From the NCBI GenBank assembly GCA_023374025.1, contig SIJG01000086.1, positions 62,001 through 126,000 of the forward strand: a stretch of DNA of 64,000 nt, given 5' to 3'. The DNA comes from Heterodera schachtii (Eukaryota > Nematoda > Chromadorea > Rhabditida > Heteroderidae). This document shows, one piece after another, positions 12,164 through 24,149 of the stretch. The notes under the pieces are model-generated. The model saw nothing but the letters and a program-made list of their open reading frames with translations, did no database searches and had not been told where the DNA came from. The translations under genes and the position numbers were made by a program. Every line of letters begins with the position of its first letter. Position 1 is the stretch's first letter.

Positions 12164-12299
12164 GTCTTCTGTTTACTCTCAGCTTCGTAAGACAAAAACA
12201 ATGGAAGAAGAAATAATTTATGAAGAAGGAAATGCGAACGATTAAACGCAACAAACGAAACTTTGAAGAGAAAAGAACCGAACGAAGTCGAACATAAGC

Positions 12300-12425
12300 C
12301 AATAAAAAGAGGGAATGAAACGGAAGGGGACGGGGACGGGGGACGGGGACGGAAGATCCCCGGGATTTTCAGTCCCCCTTTTTGATATGCCCGGAAACGG
12401 GAATCCCCGCCGGGGACAGTGACAA
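12300..12425. repeat. GGGGACGGGGAC-rich cluster
   Basis: Repeated gggacggggacggg units with inverted ccccgg blocks resemble the subterminal repeats in the 11336-12163 element and a shorter cluster at 36540-36720. It probably marks the end of another, undelimited element. Confidence 0.4.
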
Positions 12426-13047
12426 AAATAAGTCATTAATTAATTAATAAGAAGGAGGGACCCAGCGACAAAAAATTGACAAACTTTTTCGTGTTTTGAA
12501 CAATAATTTTTGCTTCAAGACCGGAGTCAGTTGACAAATGATGCAATTTGGCCGAGAGTCAACTCAAGAAATGATAAAACATATTTTTAATGCGAATTTT
12601 CGTCTTTCCTTGATTTTTTTCAGGTTTTTCTTAGTTTTTTACCTTTTAAAATCCGTTAAAAAGGTAAGTTTTTAAAAAATTATTTAATAATAATAATAAT
12701 TCTCTCTTTAAATTAAATGATTTTTGGAAAATTATTAAAAAATTCAATAAATTCTTGAAAATTAAAAAAATTGACAAATAACCCAAAAATATGTATTTAC
12801 CGTCGGAAATTGGAAACTTTTTGAAAAAGTACCGTTTTTCTTATATTTTTTAAAAATTTTGTTAAAATTCTCAAAATTTTCCCCAGGTTGGGTTATCGGC
12901 ATCGCCGGATATCCCATCAAAAAACTTTGAAAAAGCGCGGCACAGCGAAAAATCAAAATAAATTTTCATTGTACTTGAAAAAATTAATTTTAAATTCAAT
13001 TTTGTATTTTATAAGTCATAAGTTTAAGACTTTTAATGACAGTAATT

Positions 13048-13780
13048 CAGGGTTCTCATCGAAAAATTTTCAAAATCAGAAAATCGGGCCCAAAAAATCA
13101 GATTTTGGGGTCTAAAATCAGAACCTTTTGCAAAATTGCTTTAAAACAGTTATTTTTACAATTTATTCGATCAAAAAGGTATTAAATATTATATTTTTCG
13201 CCAACAATTACATCTTTAATGATTTTGGGGAGAAAATAAGCAAATCGTATATATTTTAGTGCATTCGGGATCAAAAAAATCAGATTTTTAACAATTTTTT
13301 TTGCGGCGCATTTTTTCAAAAAACTAGGTGAACGGGCGGGGGGAGGGGGTCCGGCGGTGCCGATAGGCGCCGCCGGAAAATTTTTTGTATTTGGTTCTGA
13401 TTTGTTAACAGATTTTCACCAAAAAAGGGTAATTTTTGCAATTAAAAGTCAAGCAAGCGACGATTTTTTTTAACTTTTAAAAACACATTTTTACGGCGCG
13501 CTTCTTCCAAAAATTTTGTGAGACATTGGGAGGGGGGGGGGGGGTACGGCGGTGCCGATAGGCGCCGCCGGGAAAATTTTGTGATTTTAATGCGATTCGC
13601 TAACAGATTTTGTCCAAAAAATTGTTTAAATTTTGCCAAAAATCTTATTTTCTTGATAAAATAGTGATATTATGCCATAAAATTTCAAAAATATGAGTTT
13701 ATTTAAGAAATCAGGACTAATTTTGATCGCTACCCCCAAATCAGGACAAATCTGACAAATCAGGACAGATGAGAACCCTG
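13048..13780. mobile_element. hAT-like non-autonomous element (733 bp)
   Basis: Ends CAGGGTTCTCATC and GATGAGAACCCTG, flanked by the perfect 8-bp duplication CAGTAATT (13040-13047 and 13781-13788). Inside are two direct copies of a unit of about 180 bp, each with a GC palindrome (CGGCGGTGCCGATAGGCGCC at 13351 and 13547). Subterminal atcaggacaaa-type repeats occur near the right end. No transposase frame. Confidence 0.85.
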
Positions 13781-14179
13781 CAGTAATTAGGACCAGAGGC
13801 TTCAGTCCGACCGACGCCCGATTTATGGACAGTTTTAGGTTGAAATTTTTCATTTGATGGTCTTTTATATAACGCCCTTTTGATGGTTTTTATATAACGA
13901 CTCAGCACCCTTTTTTCTTGCTTTTTTGAATAGAGAAAGAAATTTCACTTTCACCAAACGGCTAAAAGCAGACTTTTCTTTTGCCCACAGATCAGCGCGG
14001 CGCCTGACAAAGCCAAATGTGGTAAGTCTGTGTGCCTGGGTAAGCCTTTTTATACGAAAAGTGCCGGGTCGAGACAGGCGCCTGTCCGGTCCTTTCTTCA
14101 CTTTTGGCAACATTAGTTGGCGTTTTTTGCACTCGTTAAATGGAGTAAATGCGTTAATTTCTGTTCTCGGGGAGTGATC

Positions 14180-16160
14180 GGCTGATTGAATATTCCCAAC
14201 TTTCGCTTTTCAATTTGTCTTTTTCTTTCTTTTGTTCGTCCTTTTGCCCATTCTCCTCTTTCTTTCTTCACGTCATTTCGTCTTTCTTAAGGTGTTGCTT
14301 CTTCTTTTTCTTCTTTTTCGTAAATTGACACCTCACTTCCCCCCCCCCCCCCCCTAAAAATTAATTCCCTTCGCCCCCCTTAAAAAGTATAATTTTGGGT
14401 GGTCCTTTCTCTTTTTCTCTCTCTCTTCTCTTTTCTCCCATTTATTTTCTCCATTTAATTTCATTTCCCAATTTGTGCTTTTCTCAGTGCCAATTATCAA
14501 AATCACCGCTAACACTTCCAATGAAATGGCATTTTTGTCGTAATAATTATGCCATTCCATTCATTCCCTCTTTTTTTTATTATACTTATAAGGGTGCTTT
14601 TTTCATAATAATTCTTTTGTTGTCCTTTTCATTCGCCATCTGTTCATTTTCCGCCAAAGTTTCGCCCAATTTCATCATTATCCTTTTATGCTTTTCCTCT
14701 CAAAATGCCGCACAAATTGGCGCCCCCCCCCCTCTCCCCTAATGAGGGCATTTCGGCACTTCGGGGGTGGTCCTCGCCCCAATCCCTTACCCTTTCATTC
14801 ATTCACTTCCATTCATTAGACAATGCATCCATTAATTTCCCCGTCTTCCCACGCCATCACAACCATTCCCAACCCCAAGGCTTCTTTTCTCAATGCCAAA
14901 ATGTGCTTTTCCGTCATTTGCCGCATCTTCTGCCATTGACAAAAAATAATTGAATTGGTGTTAATATTTGTCACAATTTGAAAACACTTCCCATTCATTC
15001 TCTCCCTCTCATTTCGGTTGAATGCGCTCCCCCCCCCCCCTCAGTCTTTTTCAAATTCCATTTTTGGCATTCCGTTTCAGCCTCTATTCCCAATTTCCGA
15101 GACATCAACCACCGCCCGTCCAAACAAAGGACAGGAGAAGGGGGGGGGGGGATAAAGAAATTAAAGATAGGGAAGAAGCCGTGCTTGGAGTGGCAAACAA
15201 AATTAGGGGATAAATGTGGGACGGATGGATGGCTTTATTCTTTGGGATGAAGCGGAGCAATGCCAAAAAGGAACATTTAGCAAAGAAAGAAAACTCTTTT
15301 ATTTTGCTGCTGCTCAAGCGGAACGGCAAGATGAGAATGGAGACGGTGTGAAAATGAGTCGCAAATGCTTCTCCTATCATTTGTCGAATTGGCGCGGGGG
15401 GGGGGGGGGGAAATTGGACACTTTTCCCCCTTTGCCCCCTTTCCCTTGGCCATTCTTTCTTTCCCCCGAGTCTTTAAGAGTGACTCACAGCAGCAGCAGA
15501 GGAGGAGGCACTTTGTTTATGGAAAGGGACCAATAAATTTAAGCTAAACGATGGAAGTTGAGTGCTAAATTCGCATGGGTTGGCGCCGTTTTCGTCCTTT
15601 CGTTACCCCCAAAAAAGCGAAGATCGACCGCAAAATGAGCCATTAGCCATTTTATTGCAAGTTGGGCCATTTAAATTCTCACCTTACCGTACCATTCGTT
15701 GACAGAAGATAGATTTGGCGGATGGGCCAAAATTAGCAAAGCCTAAGACGAGAAAAATTGTTAAAATTTGAGAATTTCGAAGCCACATGCCTTCCACAAA
15801 TGCCCCCCCCCCCTCCCCTCCTTCCCTCCCCACTAATTAGCCTAATTACTCTTCACCCATCCCATAACGTTTGTTGGTATTCAATTAATCAAACCAAATC
15901 TTATTTGATTTACAGATGCTAATTAGAATATGATAGCGATTTTCCGTTCATTTTTTTACTTTTCGATTTTCTGTGTTTTGTTTGCCTTTTTCGAAATCAT
16001 TCTTTTTTTCTGCCCATTTCATTTTAATTTACTTATTAATCCCTCATTAAAATGGGGGCCTTCCGTGTTCATATTTTAAATTCATTGATGCACCAGCATC
16101 AGCAGCAGTTCGGTCCCATCTGCTCTTTGATGAGTATTAATAAATAATATTATTAATTCA
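14180..16160. other. Intergenic stretch, no supported gene
   Basis: AT-moderate sequence with six or so C/G homopolymers (for example near 14340, 14724, 15030, 15139, 15398). No conserved protein motif or consistent exon structure was found. Confidence 0.6.
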
Positions 16161-16184
16161 GCTTATCCCCCCCCCCCCCCCCCC

Positions 16185-16225
<41 letters not shown>

Positions 16226-16420
16226 CTCTCTCCCTTCTCTCTCTCTCCTCTCTCTCTCCCTCTCCCCTCTCTCTCCCTCCTCTCTCTCCTCTCTCTCCTC
16301 TCTCTCTCTCTCTCCCCTCTCCTCTCTCTCCTCTCTCTGCTCTCTCTGTTCTCTCTCTCTCTCTCCTCCCTCTCTCTCTCTCCTCTCCTCTCTCTCTCTC
16401 TCTCTCTCTCCTCTCTCTCA

Positions 16421-16472
<52 letters not shown>

Positions 16473-16500
16473 TCTCTCTGTCCCATCCGTTCTCTCTTCC
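16160..16500. repeat. (CT)n microsatellite behind a C17 tract
   Basis: A run of about 17 C is followed by more than 300 bp of imperfect (CT)n with ctcc interruptions. The minus-strand frame is nearly all Arg/Glu and is not a gene. Confidence 0.95.
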
Positions 16501-16964
16501 CCGCCCCCCTCGCCACTCTCCGTGCCTTCCCACATTTTAGAATTTCTTTCGGCGAAAATTCGATTTCTATGTAAGCATAAAGGGGTATTAAATCGAAAAT
16601 TTCCAGGCCAAAATGGGTTTTTCGTGCTTTTCTCTTAGAAATAAAGCCAAAAGATTTTCAATTCCACAATTTTCAAAATTGAAAATCGGATGACCCAAAG
16701 TAATTAATAGGGTGAGGATTTTTATTTATTTAAATTTTTTTTTCTGCAGCTTAATTTTGATGAAAAATACACGAAAAAACATCAGTTTTAGCTGAAAATT
16801 TTTGATTCGACCTCAATATCCATAAATAAAAAAATTATTTTGGCTTTCCTAAATAAATTTATGAAAATATTTTATTTTATTTTTTTTTTACAATATTTTG
16901 ATAAATATTTCGAGTTTTTGCTTATTTTGCAAGTTCACAAATCAGGCCAAAAACTACCAAATTT

Positions 16965-17350
16965 CGTGCTGAGTCGATCAAAAAAAAAAACTCAGTGATT
17001 GATAAAATTATTAAATTTAATTATTTAATCGGTGTCAATGAATTAAATTATTATACTCATCAATTATATGAAAGTAATTTTTTAAATTGTAATATATTTA
17101 AAATTTTTAAAAGAAATAAATTTTATTTACTTCATAATCTTAGAAAATATAATTCCTTTACAAATGAACTTGTGACTGCAAAAAAAGACGTGAAATTGAA
17201 ATTGTGCAAAAAATTTAGAAAAAAGGCAATTTTTTATTATTTTCTAAATATATATTTAAATATAATCGAATTAAATTAATTGACACCGATTAATATAATT
17301 AAGTTTAATTATTTTATCAATCACTGAGTTTTTTTGGATCGACCTTGCAC
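16965..17350. mobile_element. AT-rich MITE-like inverted-repeat element
   Basis: Arms of about 75-80 bp (16973-17050 and 17265-17343) are reverse complements, sharing actcagtgattgataaaat and aatcggtgtcaat. The outer ends read gtcgatc followed by an A-run. A 94-codon frame (16995-17279) spans both arms and is AT-driven. No clear target duplication was identified. Confidence 0.75.
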
Positions 17351-18116
17351 CCCAAATTTCCCTATTGACGTTTGTCGTCACCGCCGGACCAAAAAATTTT
17401 TTTTTTTTTTTTTTTGGGTTAAACATTTCAAAAATTGCCCATTTTTGGGTGTCACCAAAAAATACTCAAATTGAAAGGTATTGAATAAAAACATTCTGTT
17501 AACATTGTTTTTGTTCAGTAATATGCAATTTAGGCCTTAATTGGCGCATTAAAAATGTGCTTATTTTTAACCCTTTTACAAAAATTCCCTTTTCTTTTTT
17601 TTGTGACTTAATGAGCGATCATTTTCTGTTTACATAAATTTTCGGTGCTAGAACGACGAAAAGTGCAAAATTTGCTAAATTTTTGACTAAATCAACTCAT
17701 AACTTTTTTTAGACGCAACCAAATTGCACAATCTTGGTATCATACGATAGCCCTTGAATTGCGTTATTAGCTTGCTAAATTTCAAAAAATTTTAGCAAAT
17801 TTTGCTCTTTTCGTCGATCGACCAACCACGAAATTTTCTTACCGAAAATCGTTGTGCATTTACCTCGGAAAGTATGAAATTAACTTAATCTACAATTGCA
17901 ACAGTTAATAATTTTTTTAAACTATTTAAAAGAATTTCTAATCTCATTTATGGTCGATATTTTCCTAATATTTTGGTTTTTTTTTGCTTAAATATTTATT
18001 TAAATATTTCGTCATTTTTGTAAATATAAATTGTGATTAGTCTTTAAGTTTCCCCCATTGGCCTTGGAAAGGCTTTTGCAACCCGCCGATTTTTCTTTTC
18101 CTTTTTAATAAGAAAT

Positions 18117-18216
18117 CTCCAAATGTCTAATTACCAAATGTCTAATTACCAAATGTCTAATTACCAATTGTCTAATTACCAAATGTCTAATTACCAATTG
18201 TCTAATTACCAAATGT
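18117..18216. repeat. 15-bp tandem repeat
   Basis: Six or more tandem copies of aaatgtctaattacc, with a minor variant (aattgtctaattacc). Confidence 0.9.
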
Positions 18217-18619
18217 TGTTTTGTCCCCTAATGTCTCGTGTCATCATCCAATATACCAACTTGTCAACCTTTGTTTTATTAGTCCACTTTGTTTGATTTG
18301 ATGTTCCTGTTCATCTCTCCGTCGCCCTCCCCTCCCTCAGCAAATGCCGTGCCATCCGACGAAATGTCTTTAGACAATGCCTTTGAGTTGGATGAACGTG
18401 GAGAAATTGCACGTCCTGAGATGGTAATAAACAGTTTAATTGAAATGACATAATTTATAAAGCTGATGAGAAGGGAAGAGAGTGCCGGAGGGAGAAAAAG
18501 CACATCAATCGGCGAGTTAAAAGAATTAATTGGAAAGGGATTTAGCGGATGGCAATTGGCCATTCCTTTCAAGGCAACAATAAGCTGGGCGGGTTTTGGT
18601 CGGAAGAGTCCAAAAGAGA

Positions 18620-20757
18620 ATGAATTCCTCCAACGGATCCCTTGCCCAGTTGCTCACCGATTGGGTGGAGTTGGTGTTGCTGGCCGTCCTGCTACTGCTC
18701 GGACTCCCTCTCAACATTGTCGCCCTGGCCAAGCAGTTCGGCGGTCGTTCGTCACTTTTCAATCCTCGCAAAACTTCACGCGTCTCTCGGGTACTGCTCC
18801 GAGTGCTTCGTTCTCCGCTGTTTCTGTTCCATTCTCAGCAGGAAGTGACGCGTACCAATTTCCTGTGGCTGAAACTGCACCTGACAGTGGTCGATCTGCT
18901 GGTCATCGCCTGCTATTGCCCTTCTCACATTGCCTGGCTAATCGGTTACACTTGGAGTGCCGGCACTTTCCTTTGCAAAGCCATGCAATATTCGTGGTCA
19001 GTCAGTCCCAGCAGATTCTCATTCATTGCCTCTTCGCTTTCACTTCCAATTTAGGGACTTCTGCTTCCATTTGGTTGGCTTGTCCAAATATTCAAATTCC
19101 TCCTTTTAATTGGCCTTTTTGCACCTTCCCTCTTCAAATTGGCAATTAATTAATTGCTTTTGGCATTTGCCATTATTCCCCCCCCCCTTTTTGTTATTTT
19201 CCCCCGTTTTACCCACTAAAATCGAAAGATGTCCTTTGGCGTCGTCAGCATTGCGCTTGATCGTCTCCGCACTGTTTACGGACTGATGAGAATGGAGCGC
19301 ACCGGTCGAATAAGCCGTCCCTCGCAGCAAATGCTTTTTGTCAGAGTGAATTGGCCGGGGGTGTTCAATCAGCTGATCACTTTGTTTTGCTTTTCCTCCA
19401 GCGTCTGATCACTTGGTGTTATTTGGGTGCTGCTCTCGTCTCTCTTCCCCAATGGTTCGTGTGGACGACAATTGACCTGAAGGATTGGTCTCAGTGCACT
19501 ACCATTTGGCACAAACTTCGCGTTCTTGAGTTTATCGACCGAAAAGAGTCAACGGTTTGGTGGGGGGGGGGCCCATCATTTTTAAAACTTCGCCAAATTT
19601 CAGGAAAGTTTTATAGGCGAACGTCTCTACACAGCGGTGCATTTGGCCACTGTTTTTTGGCTGCCTTTCGTTGGTAATTTGTCCGCTTTTCCTTCTGCTT
19701 TTCCCCCAAATGCCCCGCTCCGTTGGTCAGTCATTTTGGCTGCTTACGTGTACATCGTGCTGTTCCTCTTCTTCTACTCCCTCCGCCCTCTCTCCTCTCG
19801 CCGCTTTTCCTCCCCCTCCTCCGCTTCTTTTTGCTCCCATCCGTCGACTCTTTCCCCTCGCCTTTGCCCTTCTGCCGACAATCCTTCAAGCAGCGAACAA
19901 CGCAACAAAAACAGGGGGAAAAGCAATCGTAAATTGTTGGACAAAAGCCGAAGAATGAGACTTTTGTTGGCACCGCTGAAAGACACAACGGCCGAATGGT
20001 GGGCGATTAGCCGATTAATGGGAGATGGAATTAATTCATTGGAAGAACTGACTGTTCGAGAGTCTCGACTCTTGAGTCGATAATTACTTTTGTTGTCACA
20101 TTAGCACCGCTAATTATCAACAGGGCAGGCATCGCTTTTCTGTTTTTGTACTAAAAATTCACTCCGTTCTTAACTCAGCCGGAGTTGGCCCACTTCGGCA
20201 CTTTCTCTGTCCCCCGCCGGCACTTCGGCCTCTTTTTGTGCCATTGAAGCGACTTCCGTCGGAGGGTCCGCTGCCACTGACGCGTCCTTCCCTCAGCATG
20301 GCTCCGCGCATTGCAATTTCTGTCCCAACTCCCATTCTTCGCCCCATTCGAATTGTTCGTGCCGTTCTTTTGCACTTTTCATTCTTTTTTCATTTTTAAG
20401 CTGTGCCCGCTTGGCGATTGGAAATGCGCTCGCGAATCTTTCGCACGACGGTACACGTCATCGCTGCCTATCTGATCTGTTGGCTTCCATACAACAGTTT
20501 GCTTTTTCTGCGTGAAAATAAGATCAAAATATATTTCATAATTTTATTCTTGACAAATGCTATTGCGATTTTTCAACAACTTTTAATCTGAAATAATTCA
20601 TGCTAACAAATAAATCAATTCCATAGCCCAAATCCTGGGATTGTCCTTGTGACATAACCTTTTTAATCTAACCAACTACACGCAACTAAACGATTTCTTT
20701 TTTATTTACGGGAATTGATCTGTTCATTTTTGTGTCCTATGGTACCGTTTCCCCCCC

Positions 20758-20806
<49 letters not shown>

Positions 20807-20857
20807 TTCTCTCTCTCTCTCTCTGCTCTCTCTCTCTCTCTCTGCTCTCTCTCTCTG

Positions 20858-20910
<53 letters not shown>

Positions 20911-21293
20911 CTCTCTCTCTCTCGCTCTCTCTCTCTCTCTGCTCTCTCTCTCTGCTCTCTCTCTGCTCTCTCTCTCTCTCTCTTTCTTTCTCTCTCTCTC
21001 TCTCTCTCCTCTCTTCCCTCGTCCCCTCTCTTCCCTCGTCCCCTCTCTTCCCCTATTTCTCCCATTTCTCTCCGCCGATTTTAATGCCCTCTTTCCCCTC
21101 TCTTTTTCAGTTCTTGCCTTGGCAACTTTCTTCTCCAAACAACTGCAAATCACCATCAGTGTCCACCTTGAACTTCTTCGAATTTGTGTGCTATTAAACG
21201 CTCTCCTAAACCCATTTATTTATGGTTATTTTTGATTTTATCCGCCATTAATGTTTTCTTTTTCAAACAGGCTTTAAACAAGGGCACTCTTAG
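18620..21293 (+). CDS. Rhodopsin-family peptide GPCR, GnRH/AKH receptor-like
   Basis: Exons 18620-19000, 19229-19339, 19402-19554, 19604-19673 and 19731 to about 20060 encode TM1-TM5. Exon about 20401-20508 holds TM6, 21111 to about 21225 holds TM7, and a short tail ends at 21293. Visible marks: N-terminal NSSNGS glycosylation sites, TM2 LTVVDLLVIACYCPSHI, TM3 SIALDRLRTVYG with DRL in place of DRY, TM5 VILAAYVYIVLFLFFY, TM6 ending ICWLPY, TM7 LLNALLNPFIYG. Loop 3 is long, Ser-rich and basic; an open stretch at 20174-20400 may be an additional loop exon. The DRL motif and NPFIY fit nematode GnRH/AKH-type receptors, but the ligand is not shown by sequence. The TM6-TM7 intron contains a 250-bp CT microsatellite. 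Confidence 0.8.
20750..21015. repeat. (CT)n microsatellite inside a GPCR intron
   Basis: A C17 tract followed by about 250 bp of (CT)n with tctg and tttc interruptions, lying between the TM6 and TM7 exons. It closely resembles the array at 16160-16500 (same order: C-run, then CT). Confidence 0.95.
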
Positions 21294-21339
21294 TGGACAA
21301 ACGGCAAAATAATCTCCGCTTGCAGCCAGGCGAAGCAGC

Positions 21340-21830
21340 GACGGATAGGAGAAGAGAAGAGGAAATGGAAGAAACAAAAAGGAAAAGGAAGACATAGAAG
21401 AAAAGAAAGGAAATAAGAAAAGAGGAATAGGAGAAGAGGAACGAGAGAAGAGAAGAGGAAAAGGAAGAAAGAGAAGAAGAGGAAAAGGAAGAGAAGAACG
21501 AGGGGAGAAAGGGAAAAGGAAGAAACAGAAGAAGAGGAAAAGGAAGAGGAAGAGAAGAACGAGGGGAGAAGGGGAAAAGAATAAAGAGAAGAAGAGGAAG
21601 AGAAGAACGAGGGGAGAAGGGGAAAAGGAAGAGAAGAACGAGGGGAGAAGGGGAAAAGGAATAAAGAGAAGAAGAGGAAAAGGAAGAGGAAGAGAAGAAC
21701 GAGGGGAGAAGGGGAAAAGGAAGAGAAGAACGAGGGGAGAAGGGGAAAAGGAATAAAGAGAAGAAGAGGAAAAGGAAGAGGAAGAGAAGAACGAGGGGAG
21801 AAGGGGAAAAGGAAGAGGAAGAAGAACGAA
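21340..21830. repeat. Purine-only tandem array
   Basis: At least seven copies of a unit built on gaacgaggggagaaggggaa plus variable aggaagag and aataaagagaagaag blocks. It is almost purely A/G on the plus strand and lies just past the GPCR stop. Confidence 0.85.
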
Positions 21831-22619
21831 TAAAGAATTGCCACCACCGCCAATCTTTCTCTAATCCAATTTGCTCAATTTGCTTCTCTTTGTGATAATT
21901 TATAATTGGTAAATAGAAAATAAAAGTGTATTCGATTATAAAACGGACTGATTGATAAATGTCAATGTTATCGTCGAATGATTTGACGGAAATAATCAAA
22001 GAATGATTTGACAATGTCTAAAAATAATACAACGGAAAAACGGACCATTCAGGAGAAAATGAGAAGAAGAAGAAGAAGGTATTCTTCACTTCATTGTTCC
22101 AATGTTTTGTTATTCGAATTTTGAAATTATAAAAAAAAAGACAAAAAACGGTAAAAATAAAATACAATAAATAAAACAACAAACGACTGACTGAAGAATG
22201 ACGACACTTTGTGGGTCTGCGAATGTTTTGCTTTCGTGACAATTATCCGTTTTTTTTCGCTATCTGACAAACCCTCGAGAGAAAGTCATTAATAAAAACA
22301 GAAAGAGAGCAGGAAGAGGAAATTAGCGTGATGAAAAGCCAAAAAAGGGGGGGGGGGAGGGGAGGGAATGTTGTCAAGAAGAAATTGTTAGGCCAATTAA
22401 AAAGTTATGTCGGTGGAGCGACCAAAGGCAAACGAACGACAGACACAACAGAACAGAAAGAACAGCAGAACAGGAATTATGAGAAGCTGGGGGAGGGGGG
22501 GGGGGGGGAGAAGCTAATGAGTGGCCGACCATCGCCTGGGGTTGCGCCAGCACTGATACGCCCCCCCCCCCTTTCATCCTGCAACTTAAACTGGTCGTCC
22601 CCCCTCTTTCGTCTTTCGC

Positions 22620-22625
22620 TATAAA
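22620..22625 (+). promoter_or_regulatory. TATA box, first collagen gene
   Basis: TATAAA in the context gctataaatgcg, 265 bp before the ATG at 22890. The distance suggests a 5' UTR or a 5' UTR intron. No other TATA-like site lies closer. Confidence 0.45.
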
Positions 22626-22889
22626 TGCGCGTCTTCGTCTCGCTGTTCCACCGCATTGTCATCCTCCGACTTCGCATTGTCGCAGCTTCCATCCATCGCT
22701 TTTGCCTCATTTTGTCCGATCTCTAATCGCTCATCCTTTGCTTTGCTTTTCGTTGTTTTCCGATGAGTCCCATGGAATTTGCTGTGGAACCTAAGACGAA
22801 AGAATCCATTGCCTTTTCAGTTTTAATCCAAATTCAATCAAAGCAAAAACATTCGAGAAAAAACCGAATAATTTAGAGATTTTCTAAAA

Positions 22890-23898
22890 ATGGACTACGA
22901 AGCCAGGATCAAAGCTTACCGCTTCGTGGCCTACTCCACGGTGTCCTTCTCCATCATTTCGCTGCTGTCCGTTTGCTTCACTTTGCCAATGTTAAAGAAT
23001 TACGTGGCGAATGTCGCTCAGAACATGGACCGAGAATTGATCTCGTGTCAGGTTAATTGAGAAGTGCCACTTTCACTTTGCCTTTCTTTGCAGGGTTCTG
23101 CCAAAGACATTTGGTCCGAAGTGCTTCAATTGAAGAATTTGCCTGTCTCTGGTGGTAATCGCACAGCTCGTCAAGCGGACGGTTACGGAGGAGGAGGCGG
23201 CGCAGTGTCAGGCGGAGGAGGAGGAGGAGGTGGCTCGTGCAGTGAATGCTGCTCCGGCGGAGGCCCGGGCCCAGCGGGTCCCCCGGGACCCCCGGGACGG
23301 CCAGGAAACCCCGGAGCACCCGGATCACCAGGACAACCCGGAAAAACGCAATCCGCTCCATGCGAACAAGTTACCGCGGTAATTGAAGCTATTCTTGGCC
23401 AAAGTTAATGTCGCAATTCAGCCTCCGTGCAAACCGTGCCCTGGCGGCCAACCCGGCCAGCCCGGCCCTCCCGGACCGCCCGGCCAATCCGGCTCACCAG
23501 GGCAGCCCGGAAGTGGTGGCGGAAACCCCGAGCCAGGACCTCCTGGACCTCCCGGACCACCTGGAAACCCCGGAGGGCCCGGCCAACCTGGAGGCCCCGG
23601 TCAACCCGGACAGCCTGCAGCATCAGAAGCAGCTGGCCCTGCTCCTCCCGGACCGCCCGGAGAAGCTGGAGCCCCAGGACAGCCTGGAAACGCTGGCCCG
23701 CCTGGACAACCCGGAGGACCTGGACAGCCCGGCCCGAAAGGACCGCCCGGACCTCCTGGCCAGCCCGGAAACGACGGACAGCCCGGACAGCCTGGCAACG
23801 CCGGACAGCCCGGAGGAGCCGGCGAAAAGGGCATCTGCCCCAAATACTGTGCCATCGATGGCGGAGTGTTCTTCGAGGACGGAACTCGAAGGCGTTAA
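22890..23898 (+). CDS. Cuticle collagen A (307 aa)
   Basis: Exons 22890-23051, 23094-23378 and 23422-23898; both introns are about 42 bp and phase 0. The N-terminus is a signal-anchor: [17 protein letters not shown], then a hydrophobic segment [16 protein letters not shown] Gly/Ser-rich linker has the subtilisin-type site NRTAR. Gly-X-Y domains follow, split by Cys pairs (CSECC; PCKPC), ending in [20 protein letters not shown]. This is the standard plan of nematode cuticle collagens, which trimerise in the ER, are cleaved at R-X-X-R and are cross-linked in the cuticle. Exon 3 and the intron before it are almost identical to those of the gene at 26209, so the two are recent duplicates or have been homogenised. 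Confidence 0.95.
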
Positions 23899-24149
23899 GC
23901 GAAGAAGGAAAAGCGGATGGAATGAAGACAATTTGCATTTTGGTGGCATTTGGCCATGCCTCCCAATTCCTTTCCTTTTGCTTTTTTACTTTTCCTATTT
24001 TATAATGATAAATTGTTTAGCATCATGTGTTGTCCGTTCCTTTCTGCTCTTAGTTTTGCGTTTGCCTTTGGCATGGCTTTTCCTTTGGCATTTTGCCTTT
24101 CTTTGGCATTTCGTCCCCCGCCCCGTCTAATTGTCCTCAAAAGTGATCA

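Noticed and set aside
16158..16535. Arg/Glu-rich minus-strand frame
   Set aside because: It is the complement of a (CT)n microsatellite.
16995..17279. 94-codon frame that looks like a small basic protein
   Set aside because: It spans both arms of an AT-rich inverted-repeat element and has no motif.
20715..21197. Ser/Leu-rich plus-strand frame
   Set aside because: It is a CT microsatellite within a GPCR intron.
21274..22014. 246-codon Phe/Leu/Ser minus-strand frame
   Set aside because: Complement of a purine tandem array; hydrophobic runs reflect composition, not membrane helices.
23405..24130. Long frames in the other phases and on the minus strand over the collagen exons
   Set aside because: They mirror the Gly-X-Y repeat (CCx/GGx codons); only the frame with GPP/GQP and Cys motifs is conserved.
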